Positions 26,408 to 35,177 are shown, counted from the stretch's first letter. The stretch: DNA of 64,000 nucleotides from an uncultured Clostridia bacterium (GCA_934148985.1 CAKPDO010000003.1:7355-71354), one strand, 5' to 3'. The notes: a model not told the origin generated them from the sequence alone. Made by a program: numbers and translations.

Positions 26408-27550
26408 CTATTTTATACTAATTAATTTATCAAACATATTGGCAACTTCTCTGTCTGTTTCTTCATATAAGTGTGAATACAGGCCCATTGTTATGCCTAT
26501 ATTACTATGCCCTAACCTAGCTGATATTTCTTTAGGTTGTACACCCATTTTTACAAGCAATGACGCATGTGAATGTCTTAAATCGTGAAATCTTACAACT
26601 GGTAAATTATTCTTTTCTAAAAATTCATTAAATTTGGCGCTAAATCTCTTTGGATTAAACAAATGACCATCTTCATAACAACAAACCATATTATTATCAC
26701 AATAGCTTGCTCCTAAACTAATTTTTTTCTTCATTTGATTAATTTTGTGTTTTTTCAATATTTTTACTAAACTCATCGAAATTGCAATTGTTCTTATCCC
26801 ACTACTAGTTTTGGGTTGTTTAATTACTAGTCCATTTTGTGTAGTACATAAATTATCAACAATTTTTATCATTCCCTTTTCTAGGTCTACATTTTTCCAG
26901 CTTAAACCCAATATTTCTCCTCTCCTCGCACCTGTGAATACAGCTAACATAACTGGTATATAAATATCTGTATTTTGTGCTTTCTTTATTAATTCCTCTG
27001 TTTGTTTATCATTTAAAAACCTTGCTTGGTATTTTTTGGCCTTTGGCGGTTCTACTGCATCAGCTACATTTCTTGCAATCAATTGCCATTTTACTGCTTG
27101 TTCTAATGCACTATGTATTATTCTATGTAATGCAAGCACTGTTCTTTCGGACAAACCGCCTTGACCGTCTAATTTACCATTTCTTATTTTTTCACAATAA
27201 AAATTTTGTAAATGTAAAGGTTTTAAATTTTCAAGAACTATATTTCCTAAATATGGTTTAATATGTTTATCTATTTTTTGAATATATCCCTCTTTCGTTG
27301 TAATTTCTAGGTTATCGAATGTTTTTTCTTTCCAAAAGTCTAAATATTCTCCAAACTTCATTTTAGTTGTATCAATTAATAGTCCTGTATCTAATTCTCT
27401 TAACTTTTCAGTCAAAAACTTTTCAGCATCTTTTTTGTTACCTCTAACAGTAAAAAATTTTTGTTTTCTTTTATTTGAAACCACATCTTTTGGTAATTCA
27501 ATTGTTACTGTCCAACTATTTTTTGCACGTTGTCTTATATTTCCCCTCAT
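26408..27550 (-). CDS. Tyrosine recombinase (phage/ICE-type integrase)
   Basis: 380 aa, RBS AAAGAGG. An AP2-like N-terminal arm-binding part (about 10-55) is followed by a SAM-like core-binding domain (about 60-170) and a catalytic domain. The catalytic set is readable: Arg in TGARRGEILGL (near 207), Lys in TSSGIRTI, HDLRHSHASLL (His-X2-Arg), LGHSNIGIT and the nucleophile Tyr in GLYSHLYEE. Integrases of this Tn916/phage type insert circular elements at tRNA genes. It is placed next to attL and tRNA-Ser. All catalytic residues look present, so it is probably functional. Confidence 0.95.
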   Translation of the reverse strand: MRGNIRQRAKNSWTVTIELPKDVVSNKRKQKFFTVRGNKKDAEKFLTEKLRELDTGLLIDTTKMKFGEYLDFWKEKTFDNLEITTKEGYIQKIDKHIKPYLGNIVLENLKPLHLQNFYCEKIRNGKLDGQGGLSERTVLALHRIIHSALEQAVKWQLIARNVADAVEPPKAKKYQARFLNDKQTEELIKKAQNTDIYIPVMLAVFTGARRGEILGLSWKNVDLEKGMIKIVDNLCTTQNGLVIKQPKTSSGIRTIAISMSLVKILKKHKINQMKKKISLGASYCDNNMVCCYEDGHLFNPKRFSAKFNEFLEKNNLPVVRFHDLRHSHASLLVKMGVQPKEISARLGHSNIGITMGLYSHLYEETDREVANMFDKLISIK

Positions 27551-27587
27551 TTATACCTCTTTCCGTTTTAAGTTTATTCCCAAACAA

Positions 27588-27770
27588 TTATAATACATTT
27601 TTGTTTTTATTTAGCCAATTTTCAAGCTCTATTTTACTTATTCTTATACATTTTCCTATTTTTATAATAGGCAATGTTGCGTCCTTTACTAACTTGTACG
27701 CATTTGAACGACTTATTTTAAGTAGTTCAGCCATTTCAAGAACGGTTATTAAACCATTTTCTTTATTCAT
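27588..27770 (-). CDS. Excisionase-like MerR/HTH_17 DNA-binding protein
   Basis: 60 aa from ATG 27770, which shares a base with the stop of the rep gene (TAATG). The sequence has the helix-turn-helix pattern of the HTH_17 family: ITVLEMAELLKISRSNAYKLVKD followed by a wing with IGKCIRISKIELENWL. Such proteins act as recombination directionality factors beside integrases. The order rep-xis-int is typical for small Gram-positive integrative elements. Translational coupling with rep suggests coordinated replication and excision. Confidence 0.88.
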   Translation of the reverse strand: MNKENGLITVLEMAELLKISRSNAYKLVKDATLPIIKIGKCIRISKIELENWLNKNKNVL

Positions 27771-28867
27771 TATTTGCACCCTCTTTCATTGATTTTATAC
27801 ATTTTCTTTTTAATTTCTTCTTCAAAACTTTTGTTATGTTTTTCAAGATATATTTTTGAATTTTCATACAGGTTTTCAAAAGCACCTTTAATATTCGTTA
27901 TATCTTTCCTGGCTGCATATGATGTTATATTTCCAACGATATTCGGTACTAATACTTCAGCATCCATTTCAATTTGCTTTTCTCGTTTTATTAACCCATT
28001 TGAATTAAATTCATCAAATGCACATTGTAATTCTATCCATTGTTCATTTATTGGACATCGTTCACTCCTTTTATTTGTCCTATCTATTTTTAATAGCCAT
28101 TCACAAGTGCAATATTTCCATATATCTTTTAAACTTTTTTTCAAATCCTCAACCGACTTTATCTTAAATTCTCTTAAAAATTCACTTTTTAATTCAAATT
28201 CAAGGTTCCAAACATTGCTAATATCTAAATTGTTTCGCTTCCAAATTTCAATAAACCAATTTTTTCTTTTTGTTTCTGTAACTTCTAAAGTTTTATTATA
28301 TATTCTACAATATATGTTTTTTCCTTTTCTTGAACCAAATGTAATCGAATTTACTTTTTTGTGTGTATAATTCAAAATATTAACACTATCCTTTTTGAAT
28401 TTTCCTTTATATGATACTTCATAATTTTCTATAAAATTTATACCTGATGTATGTGTGCATAAGTCAACTCTTGATATTTTATTTTCTTCTATAATTCCAA
28501 AAGTTTCTTCAATCCATTTTTTTATTTCTTCCCACGATTTTTCCAAACCCTTAGACCACAAATATTCTGCACTTATTCTAACTTGTATTGGCATAAAATT
28601 TTTTATTTTAGATTGATACTGTGCAATCTTGACTTCATAACCAGAATTGTGTAAAATATAGGCATAACCTTTTGTACCATTAGAAAGCAATTCGAATGTC
28701 ATATCACTAATGGTAACCAAATGTTTAGAATTGGCATTGCTTTTTATTTCTAGCTTTGCCTTTTCTTTTTCATTCTCTAAAAATTTTAAAATATTCATAC
28801 TTTTTATCTCATAATTGTTTATATTAATCAAAATATATATTGTATCTATATTTGACACACTTTTCAT
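27770..28867 (-). CDS. Rep_trans-family replication initiator
   Basis: 365 aa, RBS AAAGGAGGTG. Features of the replication-initiation-factor family (PF02486; pT181 RepC, Tn916 Orf20, phage RstA) are visible: ISRVDLCTHTSG with the conserved Asp near 140, SITFGSRKGKNIYCRIYNKTLE containing the Tyr region that nicks DNA near 185-200, and WNLEFELKSEFLREF. Such proteins nick a double-strand origin and start rolling-circle replication. Its presence suggests that the excised element replicates autonomously. A hairpin region resembling an origin lies just upstream of the gene (28908-29136). Confidence 0.88.
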   Translation of the reverse strand: MKSVSNIDTIYILININNYEIKSMNILKFLENEKEKAKLEIKSNANSKHLVTISDMTFELLSNGTKGYAYILHNSGYEVKIAQYQSKIKNFMPIQVRISAEYLWSKGLEKSWEEIKKWIEETFGIIEENKISRVDLCTHTSGINFIENYEVSYKGKFKKDSVNILNYTHKKVNSITFGSRKGKNIYCRIYNKTLEVTETKRKNWFIEIWKRNNLDISNVWNLEFELKSEFLREFKIKSVEDLKKSLKDIWKYCTCEWLLKIDRTNKRSERCPINEQWIELQCAFDEFNSNGLIKREKQIEMDAEVLVPNIVGNITSYAARKDITNIKGAFENLYENSKIYLEKHNKSFEEEIKKKMYKINERGCK

Positions 28868-28907
28868 TTTTACACCTCCTTTCCTTTATAAAATAGTGGT
28901 GTTGTGG

Positions 28908-29136
28908 GGGCTACTAATAGTATAGATAGCCCTTACCGTATTATTTTTCTTTCCCCCTTTACAATGAGCCTCTGTGCTTGTGTTTATATCAAGCCAGGCC
29001 AAGCATAATGTGATTAGTGCATTAAAACAAATCCTCTACATTTCAAATATCTGCCTTTTTTTATTAACTACAATATGCTTGACCGCAAGAAAGCGTAACA
29101 CAAGCACCCTCATTGTAAAGGGCCGAAAAATAATAC
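28908..29136. other. Origin-like region: nick-site hairpin and 199-bp imperfect inverted repeat
   Basis: A first hairpin has arms GGGCTA and TAGCCC (28908-28932) and a loop containing CTAATAG, which resembles the pT181-family nick loop. It is followed by a long imperfect inverted repeat from 28938 to 29136: GTATTATTTTT with AAAAATAATAC, CTTTACAATGAG with CTCATTGTAAAG, GTGCTTGTGTT with AACACAAGCAC and an inner AAGCATA/TATGCTT. It lies between the divergent rep and repressor genes. The likely role is double-strand or single-strand origin, or oriT, for the Rep_trans protein. No gene is visible in the roughly 420 bp between rep and repressor. Confidence 0.7.
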
Positions 29137-29286
29137 TATTTTGTATTTTTTACTCACCACTTGATATATTTATACAACCTTTTAAACATTCTGTCAATAG
29201 ATTTTTGGAAAAAATTGAATTTTTTTTCAATAGTTGTATTTACTTTTCGTTTTATTTGATATATACTTGTCCAAGGGGTGATTAAA

Positions 29287-30030
29287 ATGCCTTATAGCAA
29301 TGTATTGAAAAAAACAATTGAAAATAGTAACTTATCGTATAAAGACATAAAGGACAAGCTAGAACAAAAAGGAATATCTATTGATAAATCTTATTTGAGT
29401 AAATTAGTAAATGGAAAGCTTCCACCTCCAAGAGAAGAAATCTCTAGGGCAATTTCTCAAATTTGCAATGTAGATGAAAGATTTTTGGTTTTAGAAGCTT
29501 ATTACGATAAAAGTCCACAAGAAATAAAAGATATTCTTTCTTATCTGCAAAAAATTATCACAATGACTGAGATAAAAATAATAACCGAAAATGCCAACAT
29601 TGACACCAAACAACTTGATTTAATCTGTGAAAAAGAAAATCAAAAAGGTATAGGAATATTTTTATCTGGAATATTAGATTTGGTTAAAGATGATAACTAC
29701 CAAGTTTTAGACGGTAAATTATCAATAAATTCTAAAAAAGACAACATAAAGTTTCAGTTAGAGGAACCCATTTTTTTCCCTATAACCAATAATGACATGT
29801 ATCCAGTTGTACCTGATGGTTGCCAAGTAAATATTAATATACAAGAAAAATACCAAAATGGTGACATTGTGGCTTTAAAATATAATAATACTATTATAGC
29901 AAGGTACTATTTTGAATTAGACAAAAAAATAACATATACCGCTATTAATAAAGCCGCAATAACTTTTGACAATTCTAATGAAGACGTTAAATTATTAGGC
30001 AAAATAACAAAAGTAATATATGATGTCTAG
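29287..30030 (+). CDS. LexA/CI-like repressor (HTH plus S24-like domain) without the catalytic Ser/Lys pair
   Basis: 247 aa from ATG 29287 (RBS AAGGGG); a GTG three codons earlier overlaps that RBS. N-terminal HTH: LKKTIENSNLSYKDIKDKLEQKGISIDKSYLSKLVNG (about 6-42). A linker of about 100 residues is followed by an S24-like beta domain. In LexA and CI the self-cleavage Ser sits in a D-S-M-x-P motif; here it reads NNDMYPVVPDGCQV, with Asp in the Ser position. The Lys position reads IIARYYF, with Arg. It is therefore predicted not to autocleave, so induction may depend on an antirepressor or ligand. It is divergent from rep across the origin region. Confidence 0.82.
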   Translation: MPYSNVLKKTIENSNLSYKDIKDKLEQKGISIDKSYLSKLVNGKLPPPREEISRAISQICNVDERFLVLEAYYDKSPQEIKDILSYLQKIITMTEIKIITENANIDTKQLDLICEKENQKGIGIFLSGILDLVKDDNYQVLDGKLSINSKKDNIKFQLEEPIFFPITNNDMYPVVPDGCQVNINIQEKYQNGDIVALKYNNTIIARYYFELDKKITYTAINKAAITFDNSNEDVKLLGKITKVIYDV

Positions 30031-30042
30031 TTGAAATCTAAC

Positions 30043-30084
30043 AAAAATACCAGTTCAACATAAAAATGTTGAACTGGTATTTTT
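30043..30084. terminator. Bidirectional terminator between the two regulator genes
   Basis: A perfect 19-bp stem (AAAAATACCAGTTCAACAT with its complement) and a four-base loop serve the convergent genes ending at 30030 and 30090. Confidence 0.9.
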
Positions 30085-30089
30085 TGTTA

Positions 30090-30326
30090 TTATTTTTCAT
30101 ACTCTAAAACATCACTAACATTACATTCAAGCACATAACAAATTCTAGCCAATACATCTAAATCTACTCTACTGATGTCATTATTATAATATCTATTTAT
30201 CACATTATAAGTTGCTCCTGTTAAAACAGACAATTTATTCCTTGTTATGTTCTTCTTATCCATTATTGTTTTTATATCAATTTTTATTTTACCGTAATTT
30301 CTTAATACAAATATTCCATTTTCCAT
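30090..30326 (-). CDS. Small Cro/CI-type HTH regulator
   Basis: 78 aa from ATG 30326 (RBS AAAGGTGGG); a GTG four codons upstream lies on the RBS. HTH: IKTIMDKKNITRNKLSVLTGATYNVINRYYNND (about 19-51), then LDVLARICYVLECNVSDVLEYEK, the usual end of HTH_26 proteins. It is divergent from the small gene at 30436 and probably controls the shared intergenic operator ATCCTATATAGGAT. It may set the switch between maintenance and excision together with the larger repressor. Confidence 0.88.
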   Translation of the reverse strand: MENGIFVLRNYGKIKIDIKTIMDKKNITRNKLSVLTGATYNVINRYYNNDISRVDLDVLARICYVLECNVSDVLEYEK

Positions 30327-30373
30327 ATTTTTTCCCACCTTTAACAGGAATATTGTATCAAAAAATTATGGTA

Positions 30374-30411
30374 TTGACATTTATCCTCTTATACATTATC
30401 CTATATAGGAT
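30374..30411 (+). promoter_or_regulatory. Promoter with overlapping 14-bp palindromic operator
   Basis: TTGACA (30374-30379) is followed 17 nt later by TATCCT (30397-30402), a weak -10 that overlaps the perfect palindrome ATCCTATATAGGAT (30398-30411). A related half site TATCCTCTTATA lies in the spacer. It is probably the binding site of the adjacent HTH protein. Confidence 0.65.
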
Positions 30412-30435
30412 AAATTTATATAGGAGGTGTTTATT

Positions 30436-30702
30436 TTGAATAATCTAAATATAGAATTTGATGAAATGGTAAATGAAAAAGTTGCAAAATTATTAGATAA
30501 AAACCAATTCTATAAAAAAGAAGCTGCTTTGCTTGATAAATTACAAGATGATATATACAAAAATAGTTCTAATGAGGAATGTCAAAATCTAGATAATTTA
30601 TTAAGTATTATGTATAGTATGAAATCAAAAGAATTTTGTACAGCTTATCAACTTGGATTTTATGAAGGCATTATCTTCAAAGAAAAGATGGAAAATAACT
30701 AA
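30436..30702 (+). CDS. Small orphan protein of the integrative element
   Basis: 88 aa from TTG 30436, 8 nt after AGGAGG. A GTG three codons earlier overlaps that RBS. It is an all-helical acidic/basic protein with no TM segment (MNNLNIEFDEMVNEKVAKLL...AYQLGFYEGIIFKEKM). The C-terminal CTAYQLGFYEGI segment is like that of small Firmicute helical proteins of unknown function found in mobile elements. It is controlled by the palindromic operator upstream and followed by a terminator. I assign no function. Confidence 0.7.
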   Translation: MNNLNIEFDEMVNEKVAKLLDKNQFYKKEAALLDKLQDDIYKNSSNEECQNLDNLLSIMYSMKSKEFCTAYQLGFYEGIIFKEKMENN

Positions 30703-30708
30703 TGCAAA

Positions 30709-30730
30709 TTGTCAACCAATTGTCAACCAA
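30709..30730. repeat. Integrase arm-site candidate, right end
   Basis: Two overlapping copies of TTGTCAACCAA lie about 125 bp inside attR, matching the motif found just inside attL. Confidence 0.6.
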
Positions 30731-30737
30731 ATACAAA

Positions 30738-30773
30738 AATACCACTAAATATTTAATAATATTTAGTGGTATT
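30738..30773. terminator. Terminator after the orphan gene
   Basis: 16-bp arms, AATACCACTAAATATT and AATATTTAGTGGTATT, with a four-base loop and flanking A/T runs. Confidence 0.8.
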
Positions 30774-30856
30774 AAATAAACTAAAAACCTTTATATTCTC
30801 TTATTTATTTGCACTTATTAATATTTAAAAACATTATTTGGATTTTGATGGAAGAA

Positions 30857-30964
30857 GCCATAAACCAACTCGACCACCTCTCCAACTGTTTTTGACTTTT
30901 GTCAAGAACAGTTTATATACTAACATATTTGGCTATTGTTTGTCAATAGTTTTTTGTTAATTTT
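30857..30964. repeat. Right 108-bp att direct repeat (attR) with tRNA-Ser 5' fragment
   Basis: It is identical to 26273-26380 except for one base. Its first 28 bp are a tRNA-Ser(UGA) 5' fragment that cannot fold into a tRNA. Confidence 0.92.
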
Positions 30965-31013
30965 CAGAATAAAAACATGATTTTAAAATAATAATTGGAC
31001 AATCCGTTGTATA

Positions 31014-31570
31014 TCAAGAGATTGCTCGATTATTTTTTATTGTTTTTTCGAGCGTTTTCTTCATTAATTTGAATAACTCTTCTGGCGCATTTAGACTTAT
31101 TTGAAATCTAATTTTCTTTAAAATACACTTATAAGCTTCTTTTACTTGATTTAGTATATTCAGAGCAAATTTTTTTACTATTTGTAAATTGAATAATGCT
31201 TTTTTATTTACTGTTGTATTATCATCTGCTTTGAATGTAAAATCTAATTACCAATGTAACTTATTTTCTACATTCCAATAATTTCTTATTGCCTTTGAAA
31301 AATTATATATATCTAATAATAAACTTGAAATATAATACCTCTTTTCTATTACTTTTTCTCCTTTTTTATTTTCCATTGTTTTTACTACTAATCCTATGCT
31401 TTTTAAACCCTTCCACGATTTTGCATCTTCATACCATTTTGCATCTCACGTACATATTACATTTTTTATATTTAGTCTTTTTATTACATCTGGTATCGCT
31501 GTTATTTCATTTGTTTTTCTTCCACTTCCTTTATCTACTTTTCCCTGTTTTTTAGTTATTATTTTTTCTT
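31014..31570 (-). pseudogene. ISAs1-family transposase remnant
   Basis: Read on the minus strand, the conceptual product contains KQGKVDKGSGRKTNEI, EKRYYISSLLLDIYNFSKAIRNYWNVENKLHW and LDFTFKADDNTTVNKKALFNLQIVKKFALNIL, all characteristic of the C-terminal half of ISAs1 (H-repeat) DDE transposases. Stop codons replace Trp or His positions (after VICT and after KLHW), and the N-terminal half is missing. It abuts the end of the 121-aa membrane-protein gene. It is a dead insertion sequence outside attR. Confidence 0.85.
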
Positions 31571-31936
31571 TTATTTCTCTACTTCTCTATATTCAACATC
31601 AATTACATTGTTGTCATCTATATCGGAGTTTCTCTTGAAAAGTAATTCAAAATACAGACTTTTTATTGTATACTTTAAAGACAGCCTTTCTAAAAATATA
31701 CATGCACTCCAAATTATTACACTAACAAGTTCACTGATTATTTGCTCCTTTAAAAATATAGCTATAATCATCCGCACGATATGTAATACAACCAAAATTG
31801 ATGCTATTTTTATTTCTGTTTTAATTACTTTTATCCTTCTTATTTTATTCTTTGAAAATATAAAAAAACTTAAAATTACATAAAATAGTACCATAACCAT
31901 TATTACAGAAACAAGAATGTTGCAAATACTAGACAT
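31571..31936 (-). CDS. Small membrane protein of unknown function
   Basis: 121 aa with three probable TM helices (about 5-27, 43-63 and 69-88) and a charged cytoplasmic C-terminus (NSDIDDNNVIDVEYREVEK). It starts three nt after the stop of the 765-aa gene and is the last of a three-gene operon. The 3' end borders the ISAs1 remnant, so the natural C-terminus may have been changed by that insertion. I recognise no family. Confidence 0.6.
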   Translation of the reverse strand: MSSICNILVSVIMVMVLFYVILSFFIFSKNKIRRIKVIKTEIKIASILVVLHIVRMIIAIFLKEQIISELVSVIIWSACIFLERLSLKYTIKSLYFELLFKRNSDIDDNNVIDVEYREVEK

Positions 31937-31939
31937 AAA

Positions 31940-34237
31940 TCAACGTGCCTCCACACCATCACCAAAATCCTTAATATTTTGTTCTCTATTTCTAATAATA
32001 GACTTCTTTCTTACTTTTTTCTCAAAATACTTATTTATGTTTTTATCATCACAATTAAATTCAACATTCCTAGACTGTGCCAAATCACAAACACAATCTA
32101 ATAAGTCCTTTTGCGCATCAGTCAATCTTTTATTACTTCCATGTAGCCTCATAGAACCTGGAAGAAGTACATTTTCTAATACAAGCTTTCCCATATTATT
32201 AGAAAATATAGCTGCCCAATTTTCTAAATTACCTATAACCATTTTCTCTCCAGATAAATCAAATTCCTTGCCTTTTGAATTCATCTCAGATAAGCGTCTT
32301 AGTTTATTTTTTTCTTCTAAAGTTAATTTGGATAATTCCACTGGATTTGATATGGCATTTACCTCATTATAAACTAATTTTTGTTGTAACTTTTTTCTCT
32401 TGAGTATTGATAAAATGTCTTTAGTAAAGTCTTCTTCTTCTCTTCCATCTCTTAAAATTCGTTGTTCTTTCGAGGCATCAGAATATACACCTTTAATTTT
32501 ATTTTTTTTAACTATTTTGTCTGATGCAATTGCTGCACTTGCGGCAACCGCTGCTACTCCAAAACCCGTTCCAATCCCGACTATCCCCAATGCTGTCATT
32601 CCAAGTATTCCTGCAAACATAGAACCATATATTATCAAAGGTACTTTTGTGAGTCTTTTCTCCACACTATTATATCCGCCATCTTTATATATACTTCTAT
32701 CTTTTTGCGGAATTGGTAATTTTTCCATTGATTTCTTGTCCAACTTTTCTAAACTGCCTAAGTACATACTAACAGGGTTTTTACCAATAGTAAATAATCC
32801 ATTTTTCATGAGTAAATGTGAATATTCTTCTTCAGAAATCTCCCCATTTTTTAGTTGTTCCATTCTCTTTTTTTCATCAGCTATAACCATATCTTCACTG
32901 GCTTGTTTGTACACATCCAATATTTTTTTATTTTCTTCTAAGGCCCTTATATCTTCTCCTGTAATGTAGAAATATTTTGGATTATTATCTAAATGGATCT
33001 TTATTTTATTAATCTTTCGAGATTTTCTTGCTCCTTTTTCTAATAATTTATACATTTTATATTTTGTTATTTTTCTCTCTTTAGGTGGATTATTTTGGTA
33101 ATATTGTTTTAATTCCTCAATTGTTCCATCTTTTATTAAACCTTTTTGTTTTAATCTTTCAATTCTATTTAAAGTTAGGTGGTAATCATCTGCTTTTATA
33201 CGTGCTCTATTAGCATTTACTTCAATACTATCAAAACACACATGACTTCTTCCATCTTTTCCTATTTGGTGTGTAACAAGGCTTCCCGCAATTAGTTCTC
33301 CAGATTCATCACTTACCATTAATACCCTAGATGTTGACTCAATTGCACTATTTATCATTGAGCCTTCTCCGTTACCTCCTAACTTTTGGCAACATTTAAT
33401 TAAATTATCATTTCCAAATCTTAAAATTCGAGGATCATTAAAATTTAGAATTTCATAAGTATACCCATTTTCACTCTTTGATGAAAGTGTCGGCATTGAA
33501 GTTTTCGTACGTTCTGCCATTTGTCTATATAGTACCTCATACTTTTTTTGATAAGCCTTTGAAATTCCATTAACTTTCATATAATTTTGAAATTGATTTT
33601 CACTTTTATTGGATAAATCTATATAATTTAATATATTTTTTGTACTTTTTACTTCAACACTTTTTCTTATTTCTTCCCATTTATTTTGAATTTCTGTTAT
33701 TTTTTCACTACTAAAATCATTTAAATTTTTAAGAAAAAAATCTAAAAACTGTGGATCATATGTCATATTAAATCCTGAAAATTTTTTTATATCTTCTATA
33801 TTAAGGTTTTGTAACATTTCCTTTAAATTTTCATTTCTTTTTCCCGAGTTTGGATCATTTTCAAATATTCCAAATACCCCACATAACTTTAATATGCTTT
33901 TTTTAGATTCATAATCTAATCCAGTAAATTTTGTTATTTTGGTAATTGATTGCCACTTATACTTATCAAATACATTTATATATTCTTTTGGTAGTTCCTT
34001 TACCAAAAAATCAGATGCAAATCCAACGGCTTCAATTAAATTTGACGTTTTTTCAAAATATTCTATCAATTCTTCCATGCTAACAGGATTTTCTTTTAAA
34101 ATATTTTCAATTACACGTGTATATTTGTTACCTTTTTTTATAAATTCATCAATTTTTAGTTCATTTTTTTCTAAAGTTCGCCCTTGTTCTATTTTTATCT
34201 TTATATTTTGCCAGTCTTCGTAACTTATCTTTTCCAT
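31940..34237 (-). CDS. Large protein of unknown function with a CCQ-type domain and a central TM hairpin
   Basis: 765 aa. The ATG is four nt from the upstream stop (TAAGATG), so it is translationally coupled. Residues about 1-250 are helical. A compact alpha/beta stretch from about 265 reads NDPRILRFGNDNLIKCCQKLGGNGEGSM...VSDESGELIAGSLV...VCFDSIEV, a pattern I associate with a recurring 'CCQ...GE' domain of unknown activity in Firmicute and phage proteins; the fold could be acetyltransferase-like but this is a guess. Near 530-565 are two Gly/Ala-rich hydrophobic segments, a possible membrane hairpin. The C-terminal 180 residues are soluble and charged. The operon partners are a degenerate ProA-like protein and a small membrane protein. 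Confidence 0.7.
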   Translation of the reverse strand: MEKISYEDWQNIKIKIEQGRTLEKNELKIDEFIKKGNKYTRVIENILKENPVSMEELIEYFEKTSNLIEAVGFASDFLVKELPKEYINVFDKYKWQSITKITKFTGLDYESKKSILKLCGVFGIFENDPNSGKRNENLKEMLQNLNIEDIKKFSGFNMTYDPQFLDFFLKNLNDFSSEKITEIQNKWEEIRKSVEVKSTKNILNYIDLSNKSENQFQNYMKVNGISKAYQKKYEVLYRQMAERTKTSMPTLSSKSENGYTYEILNFNDPRILRFGNDNLIKCCQKLGGNGEGSMINSAIESTSRVLMVSDESGELIAGSLVTHQIGKDGRSHVCFDSIEVNANRARIKADDYHLTLNRIERLKQKGLIKDGTIEELKQYYQNNPPKERKITKYKMYKLLEKGARKSRKINKIKIHLDNNPKYFYITGEDIRALEENKKILDVYKQASEDMVIADEKKRMEQLKNGEISEEEYSHLLMKNGLFTIGKNPVSMYLGSLEKLDKKSMEKLPIPQKDRSIYKDGGYNSVEKRLTKVPLIIYGSMFAGILGMTALGIVGIGTGFGVAAVAASAAIASDKIVKKNKIKGVYSDASKEQRILRDGREEEDFTKDILSILKRKKLQQKLVYNEVNAISNPVELSKLTLEEKNKLRRLSEMNSKGKEFDLSGEKMVIGNLENWAAIFSNNMGKLVLENVLLPGSMRLHGSNKRLTDAQKDLLDCVCDLAQSRNVEFNCDDKNINKYFEKKVRKKSIIRNREQNIKDFGDGVEAR

Positions 34238-34238
34238 C

Positions 34239-35177
34239 TTATACCATACCTATTTTATTATAATAAAAATCTTCTATGCTTATATTAGAATCTTCTGCAA
34301 TATTAGGGTCTGCATTTATAAATACATGTCCAGACTTACATCTTTTTAGAAAAATTTTTTGGCAATTAGCATTATCTGAAAAAATTACACTTGTAAATCT
34401 TGCCCCATCTTTATTTATGCATTCTATCGCATTTTCACATCCATTTACTTTTTCCCCATCTATGTCTGTTTGTAAGTCTTTATTAATATATATTTTCAAT
34501 TTAAATTCGGATTTTTTTATAACTTCCTTTATAAATTGTTCATTATTTAAATCATCTATATAAATTTTGCAATATCCATATCCACTTTTTATTATATCGT
34601 CATTATATTTATTATATTTTTCCTGTATTTTTTTATTTCCAACTAAAACTAAACTATCTAATTCTCCGTATTCTAGCTCATTGTTTTCAGAAAAAATAAT
34701 ATCAATTAATCCTTTTGGTTTATCATTTTTTTCCAAAATTTTCTTAATTGCTGTTACTAGCAAATTGTTTGTACCAATATTATTATTTATTCCAACATTT
34801 AGTATAAGTGCATTTCCTGTTTTTATTGCTTTAGCAATTAATTCTACAGTAATATATACATCTCCATCATATACTACACCTATTACACCTTTGCTTTGTT
34901 TATACATTATAAATTTTCTTTCATTTAATAAAGTATATGTTCTTGTTTCTGGCATTTCATACTTATTTATCTCATCTACAGTATCTAACATCCTTTTTAT
35001 TGCTAAAAAAGACTCTTTTTTCTTTAGTTCATTATCAAGTTTATAGCACTCTTTTATAATATCTTCATTTTGTTCAATAAAGATATAAAATTCTTTTAAA
35101 ACTTTTTCTGCTCCTAAATCTGTACTTTCAAAAGCCATTTCTCTCATAACCTTTACTTTAGTTAAAAATTCTTCCAT
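34239..35177 (-). CDS. ProA-like (gamma-glutamyl phosphate reductase) protein that has lost the catalytic Cys
   Basis: 312 aa against about 415 for ProA. It keeps the ProA skeleton: GVIGVVYDGDVYITVELIAKAIKTGNALIL near residue 100 aligns with the cofactor region, SGYGYCKIYIDDLNN near 200 with the GNCxxYVD segment, and FLKRCKSGHVFINADPNIAEDSNISIEDFYYNKIGMV with the end of ProA. The stretch that normally holds the catalytic Cys and its surrounding QRPSVCNA motif is missing, as is part of the N-terminal domain. It is predicted to be catalytically dead. It is first in an operon with the 765-aa and 121-aa proteins. It may act as a scaffold or sensor, or be decaying, although the frame is intact. 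Confidence 0.7.
   Translation of the reverse strand: MEEFLTKVKVMREMAFESTDLGAEKVLKEFYIFIEQNEDIIKECYKLDNELKKKESFLAIKRMLDTVDEINKYEMPETRTYTLLNERKFIMYKQSKGVIGVVYDGDVYITVELIAKAIKTGNALILNVGINNNIGTNNLLVTAIKKILEKNDKPKGLIDIIFSENNELEYGELDSLVLVGNKKIQEKYNKYNDDIIKSGYGYCKIYIDDLNNEQFIKEVIKKSEFKLKIYINKDLQTDIDGEKVNGCENAIECINKDGARFTSVIFSDNANCQKIFLKRCKSGHVFINADPNIAEDSNISIEDFYYNKIGMV

Noticed and set aside
28974..29285. A 103-codon plus-strand open frame between rep and the repressor
   Set aside because: It lies across the inverted repeat, has no RBS, and its translation is low-complexity; the DNA is better explained as an origin region.
31014..31570. ISAs1 region as an active insertion sequence
   Set aside because: The transposase has in-frame stops and lacks its N-terminal half; no intact terminal repeats are visible.
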